NCBI RefSeq assembly: GCF_037975245.1 | Contig: NC_092583.1 | Location: 5,119,264-5,183,263 of the forward strand | Source of the DNA: Apostichopus japonicus | Taxonomy: Eukaryota; Echinodermata; Holothuroidea; Aspidochirotida; Stichopodidae | Length of the DNA: 64,000 nt | Direction of reading: 5' to 3' | In this document: positions 56,301-64,000 of the stretch, piece by piece | Position numbering within the stretch: position 1 is the stretch's first letter | Layout of the letters: every line of letters begins with the position of its first letter | The notes under the pieces: model-generated | Database searches by the model: none | What the model saw: the letters and a program-made list of their open reading frames with translations, nothing else | Told to the model about the DNA's origin: nothing | Position numbers and translations under genes: made by a program

Positions 56301-59300
56301 ACGTAGATTATGCAGTTGGTTAGTTGCTATAACTACCAGGTTGAGCTATCAAACAGCCGTACATCTAATAAACATATCCATGTTGTATTATACAGAATGC
56401 AACTGACAATGCAGACACTCAAATCATTAGCTTAAACATGAAGAAACAAGTCAACCTTGAACGTTCTTAACTGAGATATTTAAGTTTCCTAGGTTAACGC
56501 TCCTGAATATCTGGGAATGAAATGAAAGTCAGAACTTCTAGGAAGGTATTTTGGGGAATGGGCGACAATATGGACGACCTGTGTGGTTATGTAATTACTT
56601 TTAATTAGATAGTAGTAATGAGTGAAAGAAGAATGTCATTTTCTGCACACAAGTCACTAATGATGTTTGATATAAATTTCAAAATGTAAACTCAATGAAA
56701 AGTGCCAACCATGCATACATTGAAAGTATTGGAAAACACAATAAATTACATGCATGGGTAATAAAGACTTGTTAAATCAATCTTACAGATCAATCTAAGA
56801 TGCAGAAGTTGATAAAAGATGTGACAATGGACACAGGTTGACATATCTTTCTAATATATAGATATCATATAAAAAAATATGTTGAAGCTTACATCTGAGT
56901 CTGTGTCATCACCATCGTTGTCTTGCAGTCTCTCTCCTCCATCAGCACGGTCTTCTCCCAAAAGGTCAAAGTAGTCCTTTCCACTTCGATCTATCAAACA
57001 TAACCAAGAAATGATAGGTAGCTTTGTTTCCTACTTATCAGATATATGCACAGATCATGGTTTTAAATGATTCCAATGTCTCTATAGAAAACATAAAAAT
57101 ATATATTGCAATCATTCAAACTAAATAACATCTGTAGAAGAATATCATGGATGAGGCAACAGTAGGGGGACATCTTTATGAATATAGTCACCAACGCCCT
57201 CTGCCTAACCCTCCCCCATCCCTTCTCCACTATCCCATGCTGGATAAAAGTTTAAACTTAGATCTTCCAGTTGCTCGATCGTAAAAGAATAATTTTACAT
57301 CACTTCTGTCACAGGCAGACTCACGCACTGTGAGTTAATAGATGTCACAATGGCACTAATTTCCACGAACTGGCCAATACTTCAGTTTTGGAATATTGAT
57401 ATGTCTTTCCCAACAGCATATTCACATCTAACACTTTTTCTTTGATCTAATAAACTCATTAATTGTGGAACAAAATCATTCAGCTAAAGGAAAAGCTCTT
57501 TCTTGAACCCCGTAAGATATAATCTGTTTAACAGGAAACTGAAATATATATTTGTAAACTAAATTAAACAGGAAGAAAACACGACAATGAGGATAATAAT
57601 TATTCGAAAGTGTTCATATATATTACTGCTAAGGACTGTTTCTTGTCAACAAGCATATTTGTACATCTGTCTCGTTTTGGAACAAAGTATATAGGCATAA
57701 GGCTGATTTTAGCTGTGTTGGAGAAGAGATGGTAACATCTCGAATGAGTCTTCACTGAGCACAGTGAGTGTTTGTCGAAGCAACTTTTTTCTGTTATATG
57801 TATATATATCCCGGTGGAGGCTGGAAATTTTTACACTGTCTTGGATTTTCCAACTCATTACAATTTCAAATATATATATATATATTTAAATATATATTAA
57901 TTTGCCTTTGCCGTTTATTTCCATTTCACTTAACAGCGTCTGTTCAAAGTATCTCTTCCGAGATCCGGCTTTAGGAATCACAAATGATTTTCGGATTGGT
58001 TAGCATAATGATTGATCTCTAGAGTATAGGCAAACTTTGTCACCAAAACAGAACTAGCATTGTTTGATACAGGTGACAAATGCCTAACGTGGAATTATGA
58101 CCTTCTTTACGGGTTTCAAACCTCTGAACATACAGTACAGTATCATTAGCACTCATAGCTTAGTTGGTTAGGGTGTCCGCATATAAAGCGAGAGGCCCAG
58201 GTTCGAATCCCGGTGAAGGCTGTAAATTTTTTCACTGATTTGGATTTTCCAACTTTCAACAATTTCAAATATATATATATATCAAATATGATTTGAACTC
58301 AGTGAAATTTTCATCTTATCCCCTTTATGTTTATTGAGTTGATAAGAAGTTCAGCCTTGATTCTTGTAAACAAAGTAAATGTGAGTGAGTAGGTTGACTA
58401 GCTATGAAACTATGGTAGACTTGTAGGATAACGTTTAATGAATTTTATTTTACTTTATTTTTTCAAAATTGGAAAGTTTCTTAAGATTCTATGCATCTGC
58501 TAGGACAGTGCAGCAAATTATACTGTTTTGTTTTGCTGTCTACACTGCACTACAAACACAACCAGCACTTTGAAACACTTGTATAAAGAATGCTTATAGT
58601 GTCTATATGATCATTAACTGTAATGGGGTCTATATCTGAACATAATTATAGAGATGCAGGTAGGCTACTGTTAGCAATGTGGATGAAGTGTACAGCAATC
58701 TTTAGCTAGGAGTGAGTCGACTAGTGAATCTACTGCTGATCTTACAGGTATAAAACTACAGCAGTGATCATATACTGATTAATGTATATTTATACACTTG
58801 TATAAAGAATGCTTATAGTGTCTATATGATCAATACTTGTAGATGGGATGTATCTCTGACCATAATTATAGAGATGCAGGTAGGCTACTGTTTAGCAATG
58901 TGGATGAAGTGTACAGCAATCTTTAGCTAGGAGTAACTCTACTAGTGAATCTACTGTTGATCTCCATAGTAACCACAGCAGTGATCATTTACTGGTGAGT
59001 CCACTGATCCAGCCGATGGAAATACATCAAAAAGATTCTACCAATTTACTTTTATGAGCAGTCTAAAATAAAGATAATTATGCACCCTTCCACTTTTAGT
59101 AACCATCCCCCAAATCAATCCCCATGCTGTAAATTAACACTGTACTCTCGTTGAAAACTCTACTGGTTTGAATTTTATCTCCATTCATGGTGGTCTTACC
59201 AACATCATCATCAGGAAATTGAACTCCAATAGACTCCGAGGGAGGTTTGTAGTTTTTCAGCCAATCAGGATCTGAAAAATAATTACAAATCACACCAATT

Positions 59301-62300
59301 AAAATACAGACGGGCAAAAGAAAGCACAGAGGTCAAACTGACAGTTAGATGACTCTGGATGCTTTTCACAAAACATTTTAATTATTAAATGAAAGAAGCT
59401 ATTACATTTGCATAATAAACAAGACCACAAGTTGGATCTGAAATGGACACACTATGTTGACCAAAGACGCTCACAAGAAAAGCTTCAATTCCATTCATCC
59501 TTAAAGGAGCATATCTCCTTTAAGTATCACCCCAAAGTAAGTAATGCCTGCATGCCAGAAGGTGATCCTTACACTACTCCAAACATGTACCAAACACATT
59601 TTGCACGTAAATGTCTCAAATGTTACAAAATTGAGCAAACAGGATGAACATTTTTGTCAGCAAAATGGTTAATTATCAAACGATAAGCCACGCCTGTAAA
59701 CATTCTCTCTATATATATGCATTGCATGCATAAATGTCACATCGGGTTCCCCGTACTGAGCAATGCCTATGTATTTCTGGATTACTGACCATTCCATATA
59801 CTGTACAAGTGTGCAAACAATATATATATGTACCAGTACAGTGCATTATAGTCCTATACGCATATTGCACTGAAAATCTGTTTATTTAGCAACACCTACC
59901 AGGTATCCAATTAGAAATTAAACCCTTTAAAATGTAAAATGAAACTTAACTGTACAAAATTGACAACATAACCAAAGAAATCATGACTAAAACAATCATT
60001 AGTTGACGGAAAATCCAAGGTCAAAGTTGGCAATACCTGACTATGCTATAACCTGTTGTCAAGCACGAATCGGACTTGACAGAAAATACCCACATGGACA
60101 CTGATTGGTCAATTTGAACAACATGTTAAACTAAAATTTTGAAAGCGAAATTTTCGGAACATACCATGGATTATAACGAAGGCCTAATGCCTCAGCAATA
60201 TAGTGTAAGTCTAGTCTATTATTAATTGCCATGATTAATTCATTTCACGAATGTCTAATACACCAACTATAACGTTACTGGTTAGTATTAATACACTAAT
60301 AGTATGTACAGGCTGCAACTAATATACAGGTATATGATTTGCCCACATTAGGCTAGCTAGCTCATTCATGTTTACAAAAGCTTCAATACACATAATGAAT
60401 ATTTGTATACGTCTATTGAGAGCTGATTTTCTTCATTATGGAAGTAATGATTGGTAGTTATGTGTAAAGGAGATTGCTAACACGCATGGCTCAGTAACAT
60501 CTAGTAGTATAGAGGCCTAGTACATCAATGTACGTATAAAATGAGTGAAACATGCGGTTTGTTATTGTCTGACGCCCGTGAGAGAGATGATTTGATTGGT
60601 TGATTTTAAAATATGAATAAAAAAGGTTGTGGTGTGCATACATAATTGGTTGGGGCAACAAAATTGTCAATTTTTTGGAAAAGGTTAATTACAGGTTAAT
60701 TTGGGTTTGCCAAGTTAAAATTCCATCACATTAATCTCTCTTTCATCAACCACTAGTTGCTGATATGTAAATGAATGTGATTGACAATGGAATGCTCGAT
60801 CTTTCAGATAAATGCATTATGGACCTTTATTATCCAAACTTTGATACCAATATGTATGGATTGAGAGTGACTTAAATCAAGCATCAAACTGTTGGATCAA
60901 GTGTTATCTTACATTCCCTGGACACTGCAAACATTGCTTACTAATATCTATCATAGAGACATGAAATTTCAATCCCTGAATTGTGTTTTTCTTTACATGT
61001 TTTACTTTTGGAGTGTTAGCTCAGTGGTTAACGCTGGTGCCTTTCAATCATAAGGTCCCTAGTTCGAGTCACTCCAAGATTAATGTATGTCGTCCAGTTA
61101 CAGAGTTGTTGACAATTGACAATTCATAATCATGGACGTTAAATATGAATGTAAGAGACTGACTTCGGTCAGCTTGCGGCTTTGATAAGCCAATGATGGC
61201 TTCTTCGCGAGTTCCTGCTTGCAGGAGGATCTATTATACATACAAATATATACACACATACATACAACCACAAATCCTCCTTTAAAGGGGTAGTATGACT
61301 GAAGAAATCTCACTTTCAAGACAGCTGTACATTATTAGTTAAAACTCTCTTCTCAATATTTTATGTTTCAAGTCTACAACAGATATGATACGTTACTTCA
61401 AATGGATTTTCCAGGGCTAGAACATGTAACAACTATCGAAAAAAAAAAACTTTTCCCTATTAGTGAGATATAAAGGCCCTTTTGTTATCACAAAAATAAA
61501 TGAATCATGATAGGTGGTCTCATAATTTGGCATGGTAAGCTTTACTTTACTGTAATAAATTTGTTGTTATTTCTCCTTGAAAAGTGACTTTTGGAACACT
61601 TGATTATCTGTGAAGGTACTCTGAATGCAATGACTCATCAATATGCATATTTGTGGGGGGGGGGTTGGCAAAAATTATTTCTTCAGTCTGTGGAAAAATG
61701 ATGAACATACTCAATTTAATTGCTTTTTAATTTCATCTTACATTTCTTTAAAACAAATAAATATTTCATATTTTTAATATTATAACATATGGGTCATGAT
61801 GTGGTTTCAACTGATAATACAGAAAATTGACAGCAAGCAGTCAACTTTTGACACTGTATCATCCCTTTAAAAGTGACAAAATTCCTTGTTTTATACAAGA
61901 CAATTGCTGTTATTACTGTTTTAATCATATGAGCCAATGTCCAATCAGAATTACAATGTCTTCAATTTTGGAGCAAATCTCCCCCACAAGCTTTTCTTTA
62001 GCGGTAAAATCTTCTGCAACCAGAGGAAATTGTCTGTAATGTTGGGAGTGATTAGACTTTATCAGACATAATCTTAGCGCTTGTTTGGACCAAGAAGGAA
62101 TTCTTTGCTTGGCTGCCTCTAAAATGAACTCGTTCAGCTACGACAAATCTGGCGCAATTTCAGAGCCGATTCCCGTGGGATGCCCAGTACGTAACCGATT
62201 GCTGAGATGAAGTCTGTCTCGTTGGCATAACACAACCCACAATTACTCACAGAAGACTGACAAGCTGCAGACACCAGATATGAAGATTTCACACTGTAGT

Positions 62301-63000
62301 CTTTGTACATGCTCAATTCCTAATTAGAAATATTCCTAGCTCTCTCATACGTGTAAGGAGCATATTATACGTCGCAGACAAATTGCATCATACGTACATA
62401 TATGATGCAAAGGGATCAAAACTAGGCTATGCGCAGACAGGGTAGCGCATGATTAAAATTTAGTAAAACAACCACTGCAACTGAATCATATGTAGGAAAT
62501 ATCTTTACAACATTAGTAGAAGGGTATCCATGACGACTTACAATTGAAATAGAATACTATATGGCAACGTTTTGTTTCAATTTCAACATGAAATATCTTA
62601 TGAAGGAAAGAAACGTAAATAATGTTAAATTTAAACTAACTTCAGCATCAATCAGAATCCTTGGTTACTTGTTGTCAAACAAAATCTTCCATTCATAGGA
62701 TATTCATAGAATATCATATTCAAAATCTTCCATTCATAAGCGCTGTGATATTTTGTAGAGCGCTCTATCAAATACATAGTAATAATAATAAATAATAGAG
62801 AATGAAGATTCCAACTTAATGTAACCCGAAAAAAAAGGAAAGATTTAATGAAAAGTCAATATTATAGAATTAAAATCACATCAAAATTAATAAAGGGAGA
62901 CTAAGATATCAAAATATAAAGCATTCAGAGCATGCCAAGGAATACTTACTTTGCAGAAGCAGAGAGGAATAAACTTTAGCAGAGCCGGATTCATCAAGAT
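26290..63000 (-). CDS. MYRIP: Slac2 family Rab27 effector / myosin adaptor (MYRIP/melanophilin-like), 5' end beyond window
   Basis: Coding exons in order: 63000-62950, 59271-59200, 56990-56893, 52411-50516, 48269-48126, 45016-44939, 44016-43453, 40013-39852, 36715-36583, 36061-35876, 32452-32343, then 30562-30506 or 26382-26290. All junctions agree in phase. From memory of the human proteins, the segment TALKVLSTTEDVM, the 'LEEK-VYLSAGKVYTLEERL' stretch and 'LEDKLALTVAQVSQNEVE-VSSVENEIAGLES' follow the conserved MYRIP/melanophilin coiled coil in order. These proteins tether Rab27-GTP vesicles to myosin VIIa or Va and to actin. The Rab-binding zinc finger would lie past base 64000. The visible part exceeds 1,150 residues, longer than human MYRIP. 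MYRIP versus melanophilin cannot be separated; one ancestral gene is likely. Confidence 0.75.
27440..28232 (+). pseudogene. BEL/Pao LTR retrotransposon relic
   Basis: The first piece (from 27440) reads DILISIDHAHLLTGE, matching the end of the BEL/Pao aspartic protease region. It is followed within 180 bases by the end of the integrase (27615-27935: APHFGGIWEREIKSLKNALR), then by the C-terminal DUF5641-type domain (28047-28232: KGDRVLVFDNQVQRGDWLVG). Reverse transcriptase and RNase H are missing, so a large internal deletion has occurred, and a stop and frame change separate the integrase pieces. No LTRs are visible. It is inserted opposite to the Slac2-like gene. Confidence 0.85.
28233..30505. 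other. Non-coding AT-rich region
   Basis: A TTTTTTAAGATTTA-type low-complexity patch lies at 28275-28345. No exon, RNA or clear mobile element is recognised in the remainder. It is intronic or 3' flank depending on which last exon is used. Confidence 0.4.
30506..30562 (-). CDS. MYRIP: Slac2-like gene, last exon 1
   Basis: Acceptor ACATCCTTGCCACAG opens in phase 0, matching the phase left by exon 32343-32452. It encodes YSSVDVTPDAMFDSTIES and TGA. The short acidic, Ser/Thr-rich C-terminus looks like a genuine protein end. It is the nearer of two stop-containing candidates. Confidence 0.5.
   Translation of the reverse strand, partial: YSSVDVTPDAMFDSTIES
31581..31808. repeat. Exact 120-bp tandem duplication
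   Basis: Bases 31581-31688 are identical to 31701-31808 with a period of 120. Identity without a mismatch points to a very recent duplication or to an assembly artefact. Confidence 0.95.
32343..32452 (-). CDS. MYRIP: Slac2-like gene, acidic C-terminal exon
   Basis: Acceptor CTTGAAATCAG, donor GTAACT. It enters in phase 1, completing a Ser with the previous exon, and leaves in phase 0. The peptide DLIENRGGNSETDENENGLE then RPENESIDSDVSEASE is strongly acidic and probably disordered. It has no vertebrate counterpart that I recall. Confidence 0.6.
32453..34859. other. Intron, nothing recognised
   Basis: AT-rich intronic DNA between the exons at 35876 and 32452. I see no exon with good splice sites, no RNA gene and no named repeat. 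Confidence 0.45.
34860..35366. repeat. 38-bp minisatellite, about 13 units
   Basis: The unit contains GTGTAGGTGGGTACCCTCAC followed by AGATAGCTGCAGGGCAAT. Units differ at a few sites (GCAGGG/ACAGGG, GTAGGTGG/GTAGATAA). It carries regular GGTACC and CAGATAGCTG motifs. It lies in the Slac2-like gene intron. Confidence 0.95.
35876..36061 (-). CDS. MYRIP: Slac2-like gene, post-coiled-coil exon
   Basis: Acceptor CATCTTCTACACAG, donor GTAATC after CACTGGA. It enters and leaves in phase 1. The peptide includes DLDQYAGGLIEVRIPSDGLI and LDSDWGTVVVRRIGQTDSND. The amphipathic, ordered-looking start is unlike the disordered vertebrate C-termini. If the donor is not used, the frame reads on to a stop at about 35814. 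The next exon's phase supports splicing. Confidence 0.65.
36583..36715 (-). CDS. MYRIP: Slac2-like gene, coiled-coil exon 2
   Basis: Acceptor GACCCCATGCAG, donor GTAAGC. Phase 0 in, phase 1 out. It encodes VSSVENEIAGLESSGAGKVM, SSVYSLDNTLPFRVSTATYY and FNQP. The first half completes the conserved coiled coil begun in exon 39852-40013, at the place where vertebrate proteins read roughly ISDIESRISAL. Confidence 0.75.
37303..37335 (-). CDS. MYRIP: Candidate 33-nt optional microexon
   Basis: A CATTTTCAG acceptor and a GCG|GTAAAG donor bracket 33 bases that read KMKEGLKSPKA in phase 0. It lies between the two coiled-coil exons, which are contiguous in the family without it. If included it adds 11 basic residues inside the coiled coil. 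Short exons of this kind occur by chance, so confidence is low. Confidence 0.3.
38761..38948 (+). mobile_element. Penelope-like terminal repeat, copy 1
   Basis: This block (from CACCATGCTCATTAACCTGT to CAGTTTGCTAACAGTTTTAT) recurs in the same orientation at 40094-40277, about 90% alike. It contains a hammerhead ribozyme core. Such ribozyme-bearing repeats are known from Penelope-like retroelements and retrozymes. No reverse transcriptase is seen nearby. Confidence 0.6.
38829..38875 (+). ncRNA. Type I hammerhead ribozyme motif (complete)
   Basis: The order is: stem I strand GCCT (38829-38832), core CTGAAGA (38833-38839), one extra A, stem II GATCCT/AGGATC with loop GCT (38841-38855), core GAAA (38856-38859), stem III CGT/ACG with loop CAGG (38860-38869), cleavage triplet GTC (38869-38871), and stem I return AGGC (38872-38875). 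Cleavage would fall after C38871. All invariant core bases are present; the extra A before stem II and the short stem I are weak points. Confidence 0.6.
39852..40013 (-). CDS. MYRIP: Slac2-like gene, coiled-coil exon 1
   Basis: Acceptor TGTTTTCTTTTCTCAG, donor GTAGAG after GTGGAG. Phase 0 both ends. Its 54 codons encode VYLSAGKVYTLEERLLQLEQ, EVETIDDNIAEEILAALEDK and LALTVAQVSQNEVE. This is the best family match in the window: the VYL-AG-VY-LE start and the LED-(V/L)A-TAAQV core are hallmarks of MYRIP and melanophilin. I set the donor so that it joins VSSVENEIAGLE as in the family. Confidence 0.85.
40094..40277 (+). mobile_element. Penelope-like terminal repeat, copy 2
   Basis: It matches 38761-38948 along its whole length, in the same orientation. 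It lies in the intron on the other side of the 39852-40013 exon. Confidence 0.6.
40165..40204 (+). ncRNA. Hammerhead ribozyme motif lacking stem III
   Basis: Core CTGAAGA (40169-40175), the same stem II, and GAAA (40192-40195) are kept. One of the two ACGTCAGG units present in copy 1 is missing, so stem III collapses to GAAACGTC with no hairpin. It may be inactive, or act only as a dimer, as known for very short stem III hammerheads. Confidence 0.5.
40278..42519. other. Intron, nothing recognised
   Basis: Intronic DNA between exons 43453 and 40013. I see no exon, RNA gene or named repeat. The small frames at 40869-41162 and 41487-41750 lack splice context. Confidence 0.4.
42520..42861 (+). 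mobile_element. hAT-like non-autonomous element, complete copy (342 bp)
   Basis: The ends are CAGTGGCGTAGGAA and, inverted, CAAGGGCGTAGGAA (12 of 14 alike). They are flanked by a perfect 8-bp duplication ACATTAAC (42512-42519 and 42862-42869). The CAGNG end and 8-bp duplication point to hAT. The interior has G-rich tracts and a doubled ATGCAATTTGGTGC motif. A truncated relative lies at 13569-13847. Confidence 0.8.
43453..44016 (-). CDS. MYRIP: Slac2-like gene, acidic/coiled-coil entry exon
   Basis: Acceptor ATTCTTCAATAG, donor GTAATA. Phase 0 both ends, 188 codons. It begins INMASAVRMITATALKVLST then TEDVMDAH, resembling the vertebrate 'STEVLKVINATEEL' segment. A Ser/Pro/Asp/Glu-rich disordered part follows, including DDDDDLEKEET. 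It ends LTLLYNQVTELEEK, the lead-in to the coiled coil. A start at the internal ATG (44010) is possible but not needed, because the acceptor and phase fit. Confidence 0.8.
44939..45016 (-). CDS. MYRIP: Slac2-like gene, small exon
   Basis: Acceptor TTTGTTTTTTCAG, donor GTGTGT. Phase 0 both ends. The 26 codons read SLVSEDVECLHRDLVQFPAE then VTSPSE. No domain is recognised; it could be skipped in frame. Confidence 0.6.
45017..47055. other. Intron, low-complexity patches only
   Basis: A poly-G run at 46412-46425 and a C-rich CCCCCTGCCCCCCAG patch at 46680-46715 are the only notable features. No exon is recognised. Confidence 0.4.
47056..47226 (-). mobile_element. tRNA-derived SINE, family A, copy 2 (head truncated)
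   Basis: The body matches copies at 1-213 and 61010-61232, ending TAGATCCTCCTG on the plus strand. Similarity stops within the tRNA-like T arm (GGAGCGACTCAAAC), so most of the promoter head is missing. Confidence 0.8.
48126..48269 (-). CDS. MYRIP: Slac2-like gene, coiled-coil/proline exon
   Basis: Acceptor TATCTCTTCACTCACAG, donor GTGAGT. Phase 0 both ends, 48 codons. LSEIQNHIDKLEQVLNSLER continues the helix started at the end of the 632-codon exon. It is followed by KVAGEGSSMSSFESDEIYTP and a PPPSP stretch. Confidence 0.75.
48375..49800. repeat. 40-bp AT-rich array, about 35 units, with 320-bp higher-order repeat
   Basis: The unit contains TCTACTATACTAAATATATA followed by GTCTTGTCATATACAAATAC. 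Units diverge at the left and become nearly identical after about 48950. Variant units recur every 320 bp (for example GTATTGTCATATTTGAATAC at 49061 and 49381, and at 49261 and 49581), so eight-unit blocks were duplicated recently. It lies in the Slac2-like gene intron. Confidence 0.93.
50516..52411 (-). CDS. MYRIP: Slac2-like gene, large central exon (632 codons)
   Basis: Acceptor TTGTTTTCTTACAG, donor GTAAGA after GCCAGCCAG. Phase 0 both ends. The region is mostly disordered, rich in Ser, Asp, Glu and Lys. Seen by exon residue: DSGIHMS (145-151), an acidic SSDEDDFDDD block (about 247-256) followed by FEEFMKQIQD, a Lys-rich stretch (about 285-300), a YDSLPLVVEVYEAD segment (about 357-371) and, at the end, a helical LTKKFCMKQEEVLKSAEEVL that starts a coiled coil. 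From memory, MYRIP has an SDSEEDFDW acidic core in its myosin-binding region, and the 247-275 segment could be its counterpart. Confidence 0.8.
52412..56892. other. Long intron, nothing recognised
   Basis: AT-rich intronic DNA with a G/T-rich patch at 53540-53620. No exon with supporting splice sites, RNA gene or named repeat is seen. Confidence 0.4.
56893..56990 (-). CDS. MYRIP: Slac2-like gene, acidic exon after Rab-binding region
   Basis: Acceptor ends TGTTTGATAG, donor GTAAGC. Phase 1 in, phase 0 out. It encodes RSGKDYFDLLGEDRADGGER then LQDNDGDDTDSD. The YFDLLG core resembles the FDILGG motif that follows the Rab-binding domain in vertebrate MYRIP (from memory). Confidence 0.7.
57806..57890 (+). 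mobile_element. tRNA-derived SINE, family B, headless copy
   Basis: From TCCCGGTGGAGGCTGGAAAT through CTTGGATTTTCCAACTCATT to CAATTTCAAATATATATA this matches the body of the copy at 58149-58285. The tRNA-like head is missing. Confidence 0.65.
58149..58285 (+). mobile_element. tRNA-derived SINE, family B, with pol III promoter
   Basis: The tRNA-like head has a perfect A box (TAGCTTAGTTGG, 58156-58167) and a perfect B box (GGTTCGAATCC, 58200-58210). The body GGCTGTAAATTTTTTCACTG, TTTGGATTTTCCAACT and an (AT)n tail follow. The head does not close a full acceptor stem, so it is not a tRNA gene. It is distinct in head and body from family A. Confidence 0.75.
58575..58998. repeat. Diverged 219-bp tandem duplication
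   Basis: ACACTTGTATAAAGAATGCT begins at 58575 and again at 58794. The two units stay alike through TAGAGATGCAGGTAGGCTAC and AGCAATCTTTAGCTAGGAGT to the GCAGTGATCAT end. Confidence 0.85.
59200..59271 (-). CDS. MYRIP: Slac2-like gene, 72-nt exon
   Basis: Acceptor TAATTATTTTTCAG, donor GTAAGA. Phase 1 both ends. It encodes PDWLKNYKPPSESIGVQFPD then DDV. No vertebrate match is recalled; it would separate the end of the Rab-binding domain from the YFDLLG motif. Confidence 0.7.
59272..61009. other. Intron, nothing recognised
   Basis: Intronic DNA with no supported exon, RNA or named repeat up to the SINE at 61010. Confidence 0.4.
61010..61232 (+). mobile_element. tRNA-derived SINE, family A, copy 3 (full length)
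   Basis: GGAGTGTTAGCTCAGTGGTT starts the tRNA-like head; TAGCTCAGTGG is the A box and AGTTCGAGTCA the B box. The body contains TAATGTATGTCGTCCAGTTA and GACTGACTTCGGTCAGCTTG and ends GCTTGCAGGAGGATCTA. It is the most complete of the three copies. Confidence 0.85.
62251..62319 (-). CDS. Candidate optional exon of the Slac2-like gene
   Basis: TTTCTAATTAG precedes 69 bases ended by a strong donor GTGAGT. It is open in phase 1, as the flanking exons require, and also in phase 0, where the peptide ELSMYKDYSVKSSYLVSAAC looks somewhat better. Because the preferred frame disagrees with the neighbours, it may be noise or part of an unrelated decayed gene. Confidence 0.2.
62738..62800 (+). mobile_element. 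LINE/SINE 3' tail fragment
   Basis: GCGCTGTGATATTTTGTAGA, GCGCTCTATCAAATACATAG and (TAA)n match the end of 15485-15682. Confidence 0.55.
62950..63000 (-). CDS. MYRIP: Slac2-like gene, first exon in window
   Basis: Acceptor TTGTTGCACTGCAG, donor GTAAGT. Phase 1 both ends; the first codon is completed by an upstream exon outside the window. It encodes LDESGSAKVYSSLLLQ. The GSAKV string equals the end of the vertebrate Slac2 Rab-binding region (FGSAKV, from memory), but the preceding residues do not match, so this may be coincidence. Confidence 0.6.
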
Positions 63001-63507
63001 CTGCAGTGCAACAAAGGAGTTTTGACATACAGTAGGATATAAACAGAGTAGTAATAAACACAAAGCAATTACAATGCAACAGCATAGCAGAGATGCACGG
63101 GATCAGAGACATTGTACAAAGTAGCACAGTATAAATGAAACAGTCAAGTTGGCAAAGTTTTGGACATAAAAGGATAATACGCTAGACAAACCTTTAGCAA
63201 AAGTGATATGTCTGTCAGTCCATGAAACAAATTCAGTGCTTTCTACAGTAGTTTATTCTGGGCTTTTAAATCATTCAGCTTCAAAATGCAAAATTTCTGG
63301 AAGGCTTTTTTAAGGCTAACTATGATGATGTCAGCTCCTAAATGCTGATATTAGTACATTATATTGTAAATTCAAATGACTCTTGAAACCAAAATATGTT
63401 ATTTTAACTTCACATTAACAACAGAGGATCATCTGTCTTGGATGATATTCAAAACCATTTGTTATTGCAAAAGTTGTAATGTTTGTTATTTTGGAGACAT
63501 CAAAATG

Positions 63508-63805
63508 TGTCTTTACTGACTTTGGTGAATCACCTGAGATAATCCCTGATTTAATGATCTGTGTGTTAATCTGTTATATGAAGTAGTCCCAGCAACTTTC
63601 TAAGATGTATCTCTACTGACTTTGGCGGTTCACCTGAGATAATCCCTGATTTATTGATCTGTGTGTTAATCTGTTAGATGAAGTATAGTCCCAGCAACTT
63701 TTAAGATGTGTCTCTACTGAATTTGCTGGTTCACCTGAGATAATCCCTGATTTATTGATATGTGTGTTAATCTGTTAGACGAAGTAGTCCCAGCAACTTT
63801 TAGTG
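63508..63805. repeat. Three tandem copies of a unit of about 105 bp
   Basis: Each unit has CACCTGAGATAATCCCTGAT, then TGTGTGTTAATCTGTTA and AGTCCCAGCAACTTT. The copies differ by a few substitutions and one TA insertion. This is intronic. Confidence 0.9.
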
Positions 63806-64000
63806 ATGAGCCTCAGATGTGTTGAGGGTTATTTCCCAAAATTAAGAAATGGTGTACAAATACAACTACACTCACAGTAGTGTTTGTTAACAGTCTAAAA
63901 CATATCAGAACTAAATTTTCTCCCTGAAGTCATTGTCACATGATCGAAAACATTTAGCATGCGAGACAGAGACAGAGGGGGAAATCTGCAGCCCCATTTA

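Noticed and set aside
58149-58222. Possible tRNA gene with perfect A and B boxes
   Set aside because: No closing acceptor stem, and the sequence runs into a repeated body also found headless at 57806.
61010-61082. Possible tRNA gene
   Set aside because: Acceptor and T stems do not pair properly, and the same head leads into a shared body in other copies; it is a SINE.
62134-62316. 60-codon minus-strand frame with Cys-rich middle
   Set aside because: Its best frame conflicts in phase with the flanking Slac2-like exons; only a low-confidence optional exon is listed for the region.

Overview
This window is animal nuclear DNA. Genes are split into short exons with GT/AG splice sites and long AT-rich introns, and tandem repeats, tRNA-derived SINEs and DNA-transposon relics are abundant. 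The two gene models and the repeat landscape suggest an invertebrate deuterostome, perhaps an echinoderm such as a sea cucumber; this placement is an inference without a decisive marker. No prokaryotic operon, CRISPR array or rRNA is present.

Plus strand, about 3.27-19.75 kb: a gene I assembled from nine exons, all of phase 0, predicting an ankyrin-repeat protein of about 270 residues. It has two copies of a three-exon ankyrin block, a hydrophilic tail and a C-terminus (RKRGVKSTSCIIT) that looks like a polybasic CaaX prenylation signal. Intron 1 carries three transposons nested inside one another. Intron 2 carries a 20-bp satellite of about 56 units.

Minus strand, from beyond the right edge down to about 30.5 or 26.3 kb: a large gene whose splice phases agree from exon to exon. 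The conserved coiled-coil exons match the Slac2 family (MYRIP/melanophilin), the adaptors that link Rab27 on vesicles to myosin and actin. Its first exons, with most or all of the Rab-binding domain, lie outside the window. A 632-codon exon carries the central disordered region. The C-terminal exons after the coiled coil look lineage-specific, and two different stop-containing last exons are available.

The rest is intronic or intergenic and rich in repeats: a BEL/Pao retrotransposon relic (27.4-28.2 kb), a 2.7-kb TA-flanked inverted-repeat element (22.6-25.3 kb), two hAT-like non-autonomous elements with 8-bp duplications, two tRNA-derived SINE families, LINE 3' tails, several minisatellites with higher-order structure, and two Penelope-type repeats bearing hammerhead ribozyme motifs on either side of a coiled-coil exon. 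Exon calls were made by eye from splice sites, phase continuity and peptide character; none is backed by transcripts.
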